DNA from: Methanolinea sp. UBA277
GTDB taxonomy: Archaea > Halobacteriota > Methanomicrobia > Methanomicrobiales > Methanospirillaceae
Direction: 5' to 3'
Length of the DNA stretch: 34,104 nucleotides
Assembly (NCBI GenBank): GCA_002499905.1
Contig: DANP01000001.1
Coordinates: forward strand, 1-34,104
A program made the translations under genes and the position numbers. Below are positions 1 through 7,898 of the stretch, piece by piece (position 1 is the first letter of the stretch; the number at the start of each line of letters is the position of its first letter). The notes beneath the pieces were generated by a model. It saw only the letters and a list, made by a program, of their open reading frames with translations. It was not told where the DNA came from and searched no databases.

Positions 1-1
1 C

Positions 2-1366
2 CCGACCCCGCGACCTACTTCCATCCCGGCCATTCCCCACGCCTTCTCCGGGACGGTAATGATCTATAACAGCGTCCCGGCACCGGTCGGGAGCGCGATT
101 GAAGCCCGGGCTTCCGGAGTGCAGACGAGTAGCAGGAATCCGATCACCACTACGGTAGAAGGAGTATACGGGAACTCGGGAGACGAACTGGTCGTGCAGG
201 GATACCTGGAAAATGGTACCCTGCTCGAGTTCTACGTCGGCGGAGTGCGTGCTGACTGCTACGATGTGGCTGCAGCAACCGGATGGACCACCACCTATCC
301 CTTCAGGCCCGGGGGAGATACGGAACTGAACCTCCGGACCAACATCACGGCACCCGTCGCAGACTTCAGCGGCAGTCCCGCGGTCGGTTATGAGCCCCTG
401 ACGGTGCAGTTCACTGATCTCTCCGAGGGCCCGGCAACCGCGTGGTTCTGGGAGTTTGGGGACAGTCAGACCTCGAACGAGCAGAACCCGGTGCACAAGT
501 ACTACAACGGCAACTACAATGTCACGCTGACCGTCACCAACCTTGCCGGAGAAGACACACTGTTCCGGCCGAAATACATCACCGTCTACCGCCAGAGCAG
601 TCCCGGCGGCGGCGGTGGCGGCGGCGGTGGCGGCGGGGGATACTATGCCGTCAGCAGCCCGACACCTACGGCCACCCCGAGCACAACACCGACACCCACC
701 CCCACGGTGACGACCGGGCCGGTTATCCCGGGAGGGCCCCTGCCTCTGAACTCAGCCCTCGCCCTCTCGCAATCGGTAACCATAGCCTCGCAGGACAACA
801 CGGGCTTCATCTTCATGGTCGCGGGGATGAGACCGACCACGGCCCTTGGGGAACCGTTGCTTACCCTTTCGATCAGGAGAATACCGGACAGCGATGTTCC
901 GCCGGTTCCGGCCGGTGCGCTGTTCTCGTATGCCGGGTATGCCTACGAGATCGAACCGGGTGGCGCTGCCTTTGACCCTTATATCACCCTTGCCATCACG
1001 GTCTCGGAAGGGGATTGGGCAGGGTTCCAGGGCAGACAGCTGTTCCTCAAGTGGTACAACCCTGGCACCTCGGCCTGGGAGGACCTCCCGACCTCCATCG
1101 ATCCCGCAGCGAGAACGGTGAGTGCAAAGATCACCCACACCAGTGTCTTCGCCCTCTTCGCCGAGAACCCGCAGACGGCGGTGCCGACCACCATTCCACC
1201 CACACCGGCACCAACACCCGGATTCAATGGTATCCTCACCTATCTCTGGATCCTCATCATCGCGGTCATCATCGTGGTGGCGGTCATGATCGTCATTTTC
1301 ATCCTGAAGAGACGCGGGGAACCCGAGGAGGAGACGACAGAAGAAGAGTCCTGGAAGATGGAATAG
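2..1366 (+). CDS. PKD-domain surface protein, 5' end missing (partial)
   Basis: The reading frame is open from the first bases of the window, so the ATG at 59 is probably internal and the true start lies upstream. Counting from that ATG, residues about 99-176 form one PKD domain, with the typical VQFTDLS and WEFGD motifs. A run of 12 glycines and a Thr/Pro-rich linker (about 183-225) follow, then a beta-rich region of about 140 residues that I cannot name. Near the C-terminus is one membrane helix (about 393-417), ending in a basic KRR stop-transfer and an acidic tail. Known PKD proteins of methanogens sit on the cell surface. Here the helix suggests an exported domain anchored in the membrane with a short cytoplasmic tail. 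Ligand and role are unknown. A T8 tract lies just after the stop codon. Confidence 0.8.
   Translation, partial: PTPRPTSIPAIPHAFSGTVMIYNSVPAPVGSAIEARASGVQTSSRNPITTTVEGVYGNSGDELVVQGYLENGTLLEFYVGGVRADCYDVAAATGWTTTYPFRPGGDTELNLRTNITAPVADFSGSPAVGYEPLTVQFTDLSEGPATAWFWEFGDSQTSNEQNPVHKYYNGNYNVTLTVTNLAGEDTLFRPKYITVYRQSSPGGGGGGGGGGGGYYAVSSPTPTATPSTTPTPTPTVTTGPVIPGGPLPLNSALALSQSVTIASQDNTGFIFMVAGMRPTTALGEPLLTLSIRRIPDSDVPPVPAGALFSYAGYAYEIEPGGAAFDPYITLAITVSEGDWAGFQGRQLFLKWYNPGTSAWEDLPTSIDPAARTVSAKITHTSVFALFAENPQTAVPTTIPPTPAPTPGFNGILTYLWILIIAVIIVVAVMIVIFILKRRGEPEEETTEEESWKME
605..640 (+). repeat. GGC/GGT codon run encoding 12 glycines
   Basis: Twelve consecutive Gly codons, mostly GGC with GGT at every fourth place early on, lie between the PKD domain and the Thr/Pro linker of the surface protein. 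It is a low-complexity flexible hinge and a likely site of length variation by slippage. Confidence 0.85.
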
Positions 1367-1372
1367 AGAACC

Positions 1373-1386
1373 AATAACTTTTTTTT
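1373..1386 (+). terminator. Oligo-T terminator after the PKD gene
   Basis: Eight Ts (1379-1386) start 13 bases after the stop codon of the surface-protein gene. Archaeal transcription commonly ends at such T tracts without a hairpin. The next gene starts about 200 bases further on, which fits the end of a transcription unit. Confidence 0.6.
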
Positions 1387-1582
1387 GCCCGGACGGAATT
1401 CCCGGAAGTATCCTTCCTTCCGGTCCTGGACACCCTGTTTCCTTCCCCGTTTATTCTTATCCCTGGACGAACAACGCTTTCCCGGGTATGCATCATTCCC
1501 CGGCAGAGAGGAATCCCTTCTCCCGGCCCGGGAAGCTCTGACCGAGGGATCAGGGCGATGTACCCGTCACGGGAGCCTGTAC

Positions 1583-2104
1583 ATGAATGGATTTCTCGCC
1601 CTGCCGCTCTGGTCGCCCTACATCACGGGGATATGCATTGGTCTGCTGAGCATTCTGGCGTTTGTCCTCTCCGACCGGCCGATCGGTTGTTCGACCGCTT
1701 TTGTCAAGACGCAGGGACTCATCGAGAGATGCTTCCGCGGCGAAAAGGTTGGCAACAAGGAGTACTACCAGAAAGTGACGCCCCGGGTTGACTGGCAGTT
1801 CATGATCATCCCGGGGATCATCATCGGAGCGTTCCTGTCGTCATTTCTATCCGGGAGTTTTGCCATCGGGATCGTCCCCCCGCTCTGGGCTGATCGGTTC
1901 GGGGACACCCCGGCGCTCAGGATCCTTGTTGCCCTGGCCGGCGGGATCCTGCTCGGCGTGGGTTCGCGGTGGGCGGGCGGCTGCACGAGCGGGCACGGTA
2001 TCAGCGGAACCCTGCAGCTCTCGGTAGGGAGCATCCTGTCCGCCCTCTGCTTCTTCATCGGGGGTATCGCAACGGCCATGATCCTGTTCGGGAGGATCGC
2101 ATGA
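1583..2104 (+). CDS. YeeE/YedE family transporter, first half
   Basis: Membrane protein of 173 residues with about five hydrophobic helices. It matches the YeeE/YedE (sulfur transport, PF04143) family, whose best-known members import thiosulfate. Conserved-looking cysteines stand in a GC motif near residue 36 and in a GGCTSGHG motif (Cys134). In the family such cysteines carry sulfur across the membrane. ATG 1583 was chosen because GGGAG lies 7 bases upstream and the longer in-frame extension is not protein-like and begins in the T tract. The partner gene follows after 13 bases, and together the two make the full two-halved transporter. The substrate (thiosulfate, polysulfide or another sulfur or selenium compound) cannot be read from the sequence. 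Confidence 0.8.
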   Translation: MNGFLALPLWSPYITGICIGLLSILAFVLSDRPIGCSTAFVKTQGLIERCFRGEKVGNKEYYQKVTPRVDWQFMIIPGIIIGAFLSSFLSGSFAIGIVPPLWADRFGDTPALRILVALAGGILLGVGSRWAGGCTSGHGISGTLQLSVGSILSALCFFIGGIATAMILFGRIA

Positions 2105-2117
2105 GGATGGTGGTGCC

Positions 2118-2678
2118 ATGAATCTCGAAACGCTCCATGCAGACGAGCGGGCTCAGCTCGTGCTCGGCCTGCTCTTCGGCATCGCCTTCGGCTTTCTCCT
2201 GCAGAAGGGAGGGGTGACCACCTATGCGGTGATCATGGGGCAGCTCCTTCTCACCGACTTCACCGTCTTCCGGATCATGGCCTCTGCAGTCGCCACCGGG
2301 CTCATCGGGTTCCACCTCCTCAAACACGCCGGCATCGTCAGGTCACATGTGAGGGATGCCTCTCTTGGATCGAATGTCATCGGCGGCCTCATCTTCGGCC
2401 TGGGATTCGGCCTCCTCGGCTACTGCCCGGGGACCGTGGCAGGGGCTGTCGGGCAGGGATCCCTCGATGCCCTGTTCGGCGGTGTCATCGGCCTCCTCAT
2501 CGGTACCGGCATCTTTGCCGAGCTCTACCCCTCGCTGAACAGGAGCATCCTCTCCTGGAAACCGGTTGAAAAGAAGACGGTCCCGGAACTGCTGGGATTA
2601 CCTGAGTGGATCGTTGTTGCCGGAGGAGTGGTGCTGATCGTGCTCATACTCCTCCTGCTGGATATGTTCGGCCTCTAG
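2118..2678 (+). CDS. YeeE/YedE family transporter, second half
   Basis: Membrane protein of 186 residues with about five to six helices. It resembles the second of the paired YeeE/YedE proteins (DUF6691-like). The signature is GLGFGLLGYCPGT with a single central cysteine (Cys103) in a glycine-rich re-entrant-like stretch. It follows its partner by 13 bases and should be co-transcribed and form one transporter with it. No TusA, DsrE or rhodanese gene is nearby to point to the cytoplasmic acceptor of the sulfur. The gene ends 54 bases before the convergent ABCE1 gene. Confidence 0.8.
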   Translation: MNLETLHADERAQLVLGLLFGIAFGFLLQKGGVTTYAVIMGQLLLTDFTVFRIMASAVATGLIGFHLLKHAGIVRSHVRDASLGSNVIGGLIFGLGFGLLGYCPGTVAGAVGQGSLDALFGGVIGLLIGTGIFAELYPSLNRSILSWKPVEKKTVPELLGLPEWIVVAGGVVLIVLILLLLDMFGL

Positions 2679-2732
2679 GCCGTGAAACTGGAGGGAGAAG
2701 GGGTCATACCCAGACTCCCTTCCATGGAATCC

Positions 2733-4505
2733 CTATTCCGAACCTTCCGTGTAGTAGTAGTACTCCCCGCTTGCCTTCTGGTCACGATCGAGGTACGAGC
2801 CGGGCTTGTTGATCCGCGGCCTCCCGCTCTGATCTCTCCGGAAGGTGACCCCCAGGCGGGAGAGGAAGCGGTTCATTCCCTGCCGCATGGAAAACGGCCC
2901 GGTCGCTTCACCCAGGATGCCCGGTTCGCCGTCGAAGACCAGGATCCGCTCGCTGATCATGTCGATCAGGTAGATGTCGTGGTCGATGACCAGGATGGCC
3001 GCATCCCTTCCGTCCACGTGGTGCTTGAACATCCGGGTTATCCGGACCCGCTGCTCGACGTCCAGGTGAGCACTCGGTTCATCGAGGATGTAGAGGTCGG
3101 CATCGCGGGAGAGGCAGGCGGCAATGGCCACCCGCTGGAGTTCCCCGCCTGAAAGGGTATCGATCGGGGACTGGAGGAGAGGCCCGAGGGTGAGAGGCTC
3201 GATGATGTCGTGCTGGTACATCGAACTGTCAAAGACCCGGGTGTTCTGCCGCAGGAAGAATTCCACGGTGTCGGAGGTGGTGGCCTTGAGGTACTGGGGT
3301 TTGTAGGAGACCCGGGCCTCCAGTTCGACCGGACCGCCGTCCGGTTCCTCAACGCCCGCGAGCAGGCGGGCAAACGTACTCTTCCCGATACCGTTCGCCC
3401 CCACCAGGCCGAGCACTTCCCCGGCACGGATATCACCGGAGGAGACCGAGAGCCGGAACCGGTCATAGCTCTTCTCCATCCTCGGGAAATCAAGGAGGGT
3501 GGCCCGTACCGCCTGCTTTTCATGGGCCCGCTTCTCAAACACCACCTGGTGCTCCCGGAACCGGACATTCTCCTCCGGGAGATACCCCTCAAGGTACTGA
3601 TTGATCCCCACCCTGACTCCCTTAGGCTGGGTGATTACCCCGAACACTGCAGGTTTTCCGTAGGCGATGTGGACCGTATCGGCCAGCATGTCGAGGATGG
3701 CCAGGTCGTGTTCGACGATGACAATCGGGCGTGACGCCGCCAGCTCCCGGATGATCCGTGCCGCCGCCATCCGCTGGTAGATATCGAGGAAGGGCGTGAT
3801 TTCATCGAGGAAGAAGAAGTCTGCTTCACGGGCCAGGCAGGCGGCAATGGCCACCCGCTGGAGCTCGCCACCCGAGAGGGTTGCGATGTCATGGTCGAGA
3901 ATGGGGGAGAGGGCGAGGGCTTCAACGTAACTTCCCAGCTTCCCCCGTTCATCGGTCGATTTGAGGAGATCCCGGGGCGTTCCCGAAAAGACCCGCGGGA
4001 TGTAATCGATGTACTGGGGTTTGACCGCCACCTTGAGCTTCTTCTCCGAGATGGTCAGCAGGTACTCGAAGAGTTCGGTCCCGGTGTACTCCTTCAGGAT
4101 CTCCTCCCAGCCAGCCTCGCGGTCAAACACCCCGAGGTTGGGCGTGAGCTGGCCGGACAGGATCTTGACCGCCGTGCTCTTGCCGATCCCGTTTGCCCCG
4201 AGAATCCCGGTCACCTTCCCCTCGACCGGTATCGGGAGGCCGTACAGGGCAAACCCGTTCACCCCGTAACGGTGGGTGGGCTGTTCAAGCTCTTCGGGCA
4301 GGCTGACGATGTCGATGGCCTCAAACGGGCATTTCTTGACGCAGATCCCGCACCCGACGCAGAGCTCCTCCGATACCACCGCTTTTCCGTCCTCACCGAT
4401 GATCACCGTCTCGTCACCGGTACGGACACGGGGGCAGTACAGGATACACTCGGTGCCGCACTTCCGGGAATGACACCGATCCTTATGGACAACAGCTATC
4501 CGCAT
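2733..4505 (-). CDS. rli1: Ribosome-recycling ATPase ABCE1 (RNase L inhibitor homolog)
   Basis: Protein of 590 residues with the full ABCE1 layout. Eight N-terminal cysteines (11, 16, 20, 24, 49, 52, 55, 59) can bind two 4Fe-4S clusters. Two ATPase domains follow, each with Walker A GANGIGKST (first at 103-111) and signature LSGGELQRVAIAA. In archaea ABCE1 splits ribosomes into subunits with aRF1 after termination or with pelota after stalling. The Walker B/D-loop of the first domain reads FFLDEITPFLD, while the second has the usual ILDEPSAHLD. The gene lies 7 bases behind a small membrane-protein gene and probably shares its promoter. Pelota and RqcH are transcribed divergently from the same intergenic region. 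Confidence 0.96.
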   Translation of the reverse strand: MRIAVVHKDRCHSRKCGTECILYCPRVRTGDETVIIGEDGKAVVSEELCVGCGICVKKCPFEAIDIVSLPEELEQPTHRYGVNGFALYGLPIPVEGKVTGILGANGIGKSTAVKILSGQLTPNLGVFDREAGWEEILKEYTGTELFEYLLTISEKKLKVAVKPQYIDYIPRVFSGTPRDLLKSTDERGKLGSYVEALALSPILDHDIATLSGGELQRVAIAACLAREADFFFLDEITPFLDIYQRMAAARIIRELAASRPIVIVEHDLAILDMLADTVHIAYGKPAVFGVITQPKGVRVGINQYLEGYLPEENVRFREHQVVFEKRAHEKQAVRATLLDFPRMEKSYDRFRLSVSSGDIRAGEVLGLVGANGIGKSTFARLLAGVEEPDGGPVELEARVSYKPQYLKATTSDTVEFFLRQNTRVFDSSMYQHDIIEPLTLGPLLQSPIDTLSGGELQRVAIAACLSRDADLYILDEPSAHLDVEQRVRITRMFKHHVDGRDAAILVIDHDIYLIDMISERILVFDGEPGILGEATGPFSMRQGMNRFLSRLGVTFRRDQSGRPRINKPGSYLDRDQKASGEYYYYTEGSE

Positions 4506-4512
4506 GGTGTGA

Positions 4513-4872
4513 TCACGAAGAGGAACCGGTAAGGAGGAGCGTCCAGGTTATGAACCAGAAGGCGAAGGTCATGAATCCCTGGTAGAACCAGTCCTTTTTC
4601 CCCAGCGTGGCGGGATTGAGACGCATGGCCATGAAAATGTGCCGCTGGATCACGATCCCTGTAGCCATGATGACCAGGGCGAGAAGGGTATAGCTCTGGA
4701 ACCCGAATATCTGGGAAGGATCGATCACCAGATACGATATCACGCCGGTAATAATTCCCATCACGCAGGCGATCAGGGAGCGCTTGATCCGCTGGAGGTG
4801 CTCTGCGCTCTTCTCTTCGGGGGTCTTCTTCCGCGGTATGTCCTGCTTCTCCTCTGTCTCTTCGGCACTCAT
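4513..4872 (-). CDS. Small three-helix membrane protein, EMC6-like in layout
   Basis: Protein of 119 residues: a charged N-terminus (about 30 residues rich in E and K) and three hydrophobic helices, the last containing FMTFAFWFITWTLLLT. I do not recognise it firmly. Length, three-helix topology and the last helix recall EMC6, a subunit of the eukaryotic membrane-insertion complex, but this is only a visual likeness. ATG 4872 is chosen over the GTG at 4875; the palindromic TATA element centred near 4894 would place the transcript start almost on the ATG, so the mRNA may be leaderless. It is first in a two-gene unit with ABCE1, 7 bases apart, which hints at a job at the ribosome-membrane interface. 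Confidence 0.7.
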   Translation of the reverse strand: MSAEETEEKQDIPRKKTPEEKSAEHLQRIKRSLIACVMGIITGVISYLVIDPSQIFGFQSYTLLALVIMATGIVIQRHIFMAMRLNPATLGKKDWFYQGFMTFAFWFITWTLLLTGSSS

Positions 4873-4888
4873 CACGACACCTAGTAGT

Positions 4889-4900
4889 CCTATTTTTAGG
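4889..4900. promoter_or_regulatory. Palindromic TATA-like element, divergent promoter
   Basis: CCTATTTTTAGG is an inverted repeat (CCTA-TTTT-TAGG) at the middle of the gap between the membrane-protein/ABCE1 unit and the RqcH/pelota unit. An AT-rich core centred near 4894 lies about 23 bases from ATG 4872 on one side and 37 from ATG 4932 on the other, so one element could serve both strands. A second small inverted repeat, AGGT-GGTT-ACCT, overlaps it at 4898-4909. Confidence 0.5.
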
Positions 4901-4931
4901 TGGTTACCTCATATCTAATTTGGTATCCCTC

Positions 4932-6824
4932 ATGGCGACACGCGAAGGAATGAGCGGGATCGATCTCAGGGCGGTGGTCACCGAGTGGAAGAGCCTGCTT
5001 CCGCTCTGGGTCAACAAGGTCTACCTGTTCCCGCCGGGCCATCTCGTGCTCCGCCTCCATGGCAGAGAGCATGCCCGGTACTTCCTGCTCATCGAGAACG
5101 GGAAGCGTGCCCATCTGACCGCAGACCTCCCGGAACCCCCGAAATTTCCACCGCCGTTCGCCATGCTCCTGCGGAAGCACATCTCCGGGGGAAAGATCCT
5201 CTCCATCCGGCAGCACGGCATCCAGCGGATCGTTACCATCGATATCGGGAAGCATGAGACCGAATACCACCTCGTCATCGAGCTCTTCGACGAGGGGAAC
5301 GTGGTGCTCTGCGATCAGCAGTATACGATCATCCAGCCGATGCGCCCCCAGCGGTTCAGGGAACGGGATGTGGTGGCAGGAGTGCACTACGTGTTCCCTC
5401 CCCCAGACCCGTCCACGTTCTCCCCTGAAGAGTTCGGGCAGTATCTTGCGCAGGAAGACCGGGACCTGGTCAGGGCTCTCGCCGTAGGAGTCATGCTGGG
5501 AGGGGCATACGCAGAAGCGCTCTGCCGGAGAACCGGGATCGACAAGACCATCCCGGCACGCGAGGCAGATGCCAGTGTCCTGTACCGGGAACTCCACCGG
5601 CTCCTCACCGAAGCAGAAGTGGAGATTGCCCCGGCGAGACATGCGGGAGCGTGTCTCCCGATCGGCGGAGAAGCACCAGTCGCAGAAGATGAGATCCCGG
5701 CATTCAACCGGGCACTGGACCAGTTCTACCCGCCCGTTCCGGCACGTGATTCCGTGGTGGCGAAGGTATCCCGCGCGAGGAGCAGGGAGGAGCGCATCCG
5801 GGCCCGGCAGGCAGAGATCCTGTCGCAGTACGAGAAGAAAGTGGCCCGGAACGAGCGAATCGTGGAACTGATATACGAGTCCTACCCGCTCCTCCAGGAT
5901 ATCGTCACCACCCTCGACAATGTCAGCAGGACGAAATCCTGGCAGGAGATCTCGCAGATCCTCGCAGCCCAGGATTCCGGCCTGGCAACGAAGATCGTCT
6001 CAGTCAATCCCGCTGAAGCATCGGTGGATGTGGATATCGGCGAGCGGGTCACCCTGTATGTCCATGAAGGCCTCGAGGCCGGTATCGGCCGCTATTACGA
6101 GGCGATCAAGAAGCTGAAGAGGAAAATCGCTGGTGCCCGGGCCGCAATGGAGCGGCCGGTGGTCACGGAAAAGAAAAAGGCGATACGGACCCCTGTCATG
6201 AAGCGGCGCTGGTTCCACCGGTTCCGCTGGTTCACTACCACCGACGGGGTGCTGGTGCTGGGAGGGAAGGATGCATCCCAGAACGAGGAGCTGGTCAAGA
6301 AATATATGGAGGGCGGGGACCGGTTCGTCCATGCTGATGTCCACGGTGCAAGCGTGGTGATCGTGAAAGGGACCACCGGCCGGATGGACGAGGTAGCACA
6401 GTTTGCCGCATCCTATTCGGGTGCATGGCGGAGCGGTCACTTCGCCGCGGATGTCTACGCGGTCAGTCCCTCCCAGGTAAGCAAGACCCCCGAATCAGGG
6501 GAATACATCAGCAGGGGTTCTTTCGTGGTGAGGGGGGAGCGGGAGTACTACCGCGATGTCCCGCTCGCGGTTGCCATCGGACTGCAACGGGAGCCCGAAG
6601 TCGCGGTCATCGGCGGTCCTCCCTCCGCGGTGTCGGCAAAGACCGATCTCTTCATCCCGCTCAAACCAGGCACATTTGAACCGAATGATATCGCAAAGAA
6701 ACTGCTGAGAGTCCTGCGGGAACGGCTTGGCGCCGATGAAGCAAAGGGCCTGAAGGGCGTGCTTTCAGCCGAGGCGATCGCCGCGTTTGTCCCCCCCGGC
6801 GGATCGGATATGGTGGAGCCATGA
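4932..6824 (+). CDS. rqcH: RqcH/NEMF-family ribosome quality-control protein
   Basis: Protein of 630 residues of the NFACT family (NEMF, Rqc2/Tae2, RqcH). Members bind peptidyl-tRNA on the large subunit after ribosome splitting and, in bacteria and eukaryotes, add C-terminal tails. The N-terminal NFACT-N domain begins MSGIDLRAVV, a helical coiled-coil middle follows, and the DUF814 (NFACT-R) domain has the WFTTTDGVLVLGGKDASQNE motif near residue 440. The usual catalytic Asp-Arg pair reads Gln98-Arg99 here, whereas the N-terminal Asp (Asp11) is kept. ATG 4932 is preferred, with ATG 4950 also possible; neither has a clear ribosome-binding site, so a leaderless mRNA is plausible. Its stop overlaps the pelota start by 4 bases, implying coupled translation. 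Confidence 0.93.
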   Translation: MATREGMSGIDLRAVVTEWKSLLPLWVNKVYLFPPGHLVLRLHGREHARYFLLIENGKRAHLTADLPEPPKFPPPFAMLLRKHISGGKILSIRQHGIQRIVTIDIGKHETEYHLVIELFDEGNVVLCDQQYTIIQPMRPQRFRERDVVAGVHYVFPPPDPSTFSPEEFGQYLAQEDRDLVRALAVGVMLGGAYAEALCRRTGIDKTIPAREADASVLYRELHRLLTEAEVEIAPARHAGACLPIGGEAPVAEDEIPAFNRALDQFYPPVPARDSVVAKVSRARSREERIRARQAEILSQYEKKVARNERIVELIYESYPLLQDIVTTLDNVSRTKSWQEISQILAAQDSGLATKIVSVNPAEASVDVDIGERVTLYVHEGLEAGIGRYYEAIKKLKRKIAGARAAMERPVVTEKKKAIRTPVMKRRWFHRFRWFTTTDGVLVLGGKDASQNEELVKKYMEGGDRFVHADVHGASVVIVKGTTGRMDEVAQFAASYSGAWRSGHFAADVYAVSPSQVSKTPESGEYISRGSFVVRGEREYYRDVPLAVAIGLQREPEVAVIGGPPSAVSAKTDLFIPLKPGTFEPNDIAKKLLRVLRERLGADEAKGLKGVLSAEAIAAFVPPGGSDMVEP

Positions 6825-7846
6825 AAGCCGAACAGGGAGAACTCCAGCGATCATATGGTGAGATCCGGCTTTTTCCCGAGAGCCTCGACGATCTCTGGCA
6901 CCTCGGGCACCTGGTCGGCCCCGGCGATCTGGTCTTTGCCACCACGCTGCGGTCGGTCGAGACGCCATCAGACCGGATCCGCCCGGAAAAGCCTGAAAAG
7001 CGACCGGTACGCCTTGGGATCCGGGTCGGGAAGGTCGAATTCCATAAATTCGCCAACCGGCTCCGCATCCACGGAGTGATCGAGCAGGGTCCCGAGACCG
7101 GCTCGTACCACACCCTGAATGTCGAGGCCGGGTATGAGATCTCGGTGATCAAACGGTGGCGGCAGGTGGACCTGGAACGGATAGACCGGGCGGTCAGGTC
7201 ATCGGTATTCGACGCGGTTCATATCCTGACCATCGAGGAAGGGGATGCAGAGCTCTTCAGGATGCGCCAGTTCGGACCTGAGGGTGTTCTCACCGTGAGC
7301 TCCGGGAGCGGGAAGGAGTCCGGGCAGGATACACGCCCGGAATTTTTCGTCCGGGTGGCCTCCCACCTCTCCGGGATCACCGGCCCGCTGGTGATTGCAG
7401 GTCCCGGCTTTATCAAGGACGATTTCGTGAAGCACCTCAGGGGGGTTCTGCCCGGAATTGCCGAGCGTTCCCTGGTGGTGGAGACCCGGAGGATCGGACC
7501 GGGGGCGGTGCAGGAGGTGATCGGCCTCGGCACACTCGAGAAGATCCACGAGGATCTCCAGCTCGGCAACGAGGTCCGGAACATGAACGAGCTCCTTGAG
7601 CGGATCGGGAAAGGGCTTCCCGCCGCCTACGGGAGGGCCGAGGTGCAGCGGGCGATAGACTACGGGGCCTGCGAGCGACTCCTGGTGATCGATTCCCTCC
7701 TCCGGGATGAAGGGATTGTCCACCTGATCGACCGGGCCGAACTGATGAATGCAGTGATCGTGGTCTTCTCCTCCGAATTCGACCCGGGGCGGCAGCTGGA
7801 AGGCCTGGGGGGGATCGCCGCCCTGCTGCGGTATGCAGTGGAATGA
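6821..7846 (+). CDS. pelA: Pelota, mRNA surveillance and ribosome rescue factor
   Basis: Protein of 341 residues, normal length for archaeal pelota (Dom34). It shows the three eRF1-like domains in order: N-terminal beta domain (about 1-125, including the stretch LRIHGVIEQGPETGSYHTLN), central domain, and C-terminal domain with the ending FDPGRQLEGLGGIAALLRY. It lacks the GGQ motif of release factors, as expected. Pelota enters the empty A site of stalled ribosomes and, with ABCE1, splits them without peptide release. The ATG overlaps the rqcH stop (ATGA), so the factor that splits stalled ribosomes and the factor that handles the obstructed large subunit are made from one mRNA. Confidence 0.96.
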   Translation: MKAEQGELQRSYGEIRLFPESLDDLWHLGHLVGPGDLVFATTLRSVETPSDRIRPEKPEKRPVRLGIRVGKVEFHKFANRLRIHGVIEQGPETGSYHTLNVEAGYEISVIKRWRQVDLERIDRAVRSSVFDAVHILTIEEGDAELFRMRQFGPEGVLTVSSGSGKESGQDTRPEFFVRVASHLSGITGPLVIAGPGFIKDDFVKHLRGVLPGIAERSLVVETRRIGPGAVQEVIGLGTLEKIHEDLQLGNEVRNMNELLERIGKGLPAAYGRAEVQRAIDYGACERLLVIDSLLRDEGIVHLIDRAELMNAVIVVFSSEFDPGRQLEGLGGIAALLRYAVE

Positions 7847-7898
7847 CCGCTCCAGGGGGCGAAACTTTTTATCGGGGGAGCTTCCACGGGAGATCAGG

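Noticed and set aside
59..61. ATG 59 as the true start of the PKD protein
   Set aside because: The frame is open to the window edge and the upstream residues continue a surface-protein-like sequence, so the gene is cut by the window border.
605..640. The GGC/GGT run considered as a CRISPR or mobile-element repeat
   Set aside because: It is an in-frame glycine hinge with no spacers; no CRISPR array, transposase or integrase gene was seen anywhere in the window.
4896..5642. A 248-codon minus-strand frame opposite rqcH
   Set aside because: No family match, and it would overlap the divergent promoter and the certain rqcH frame.
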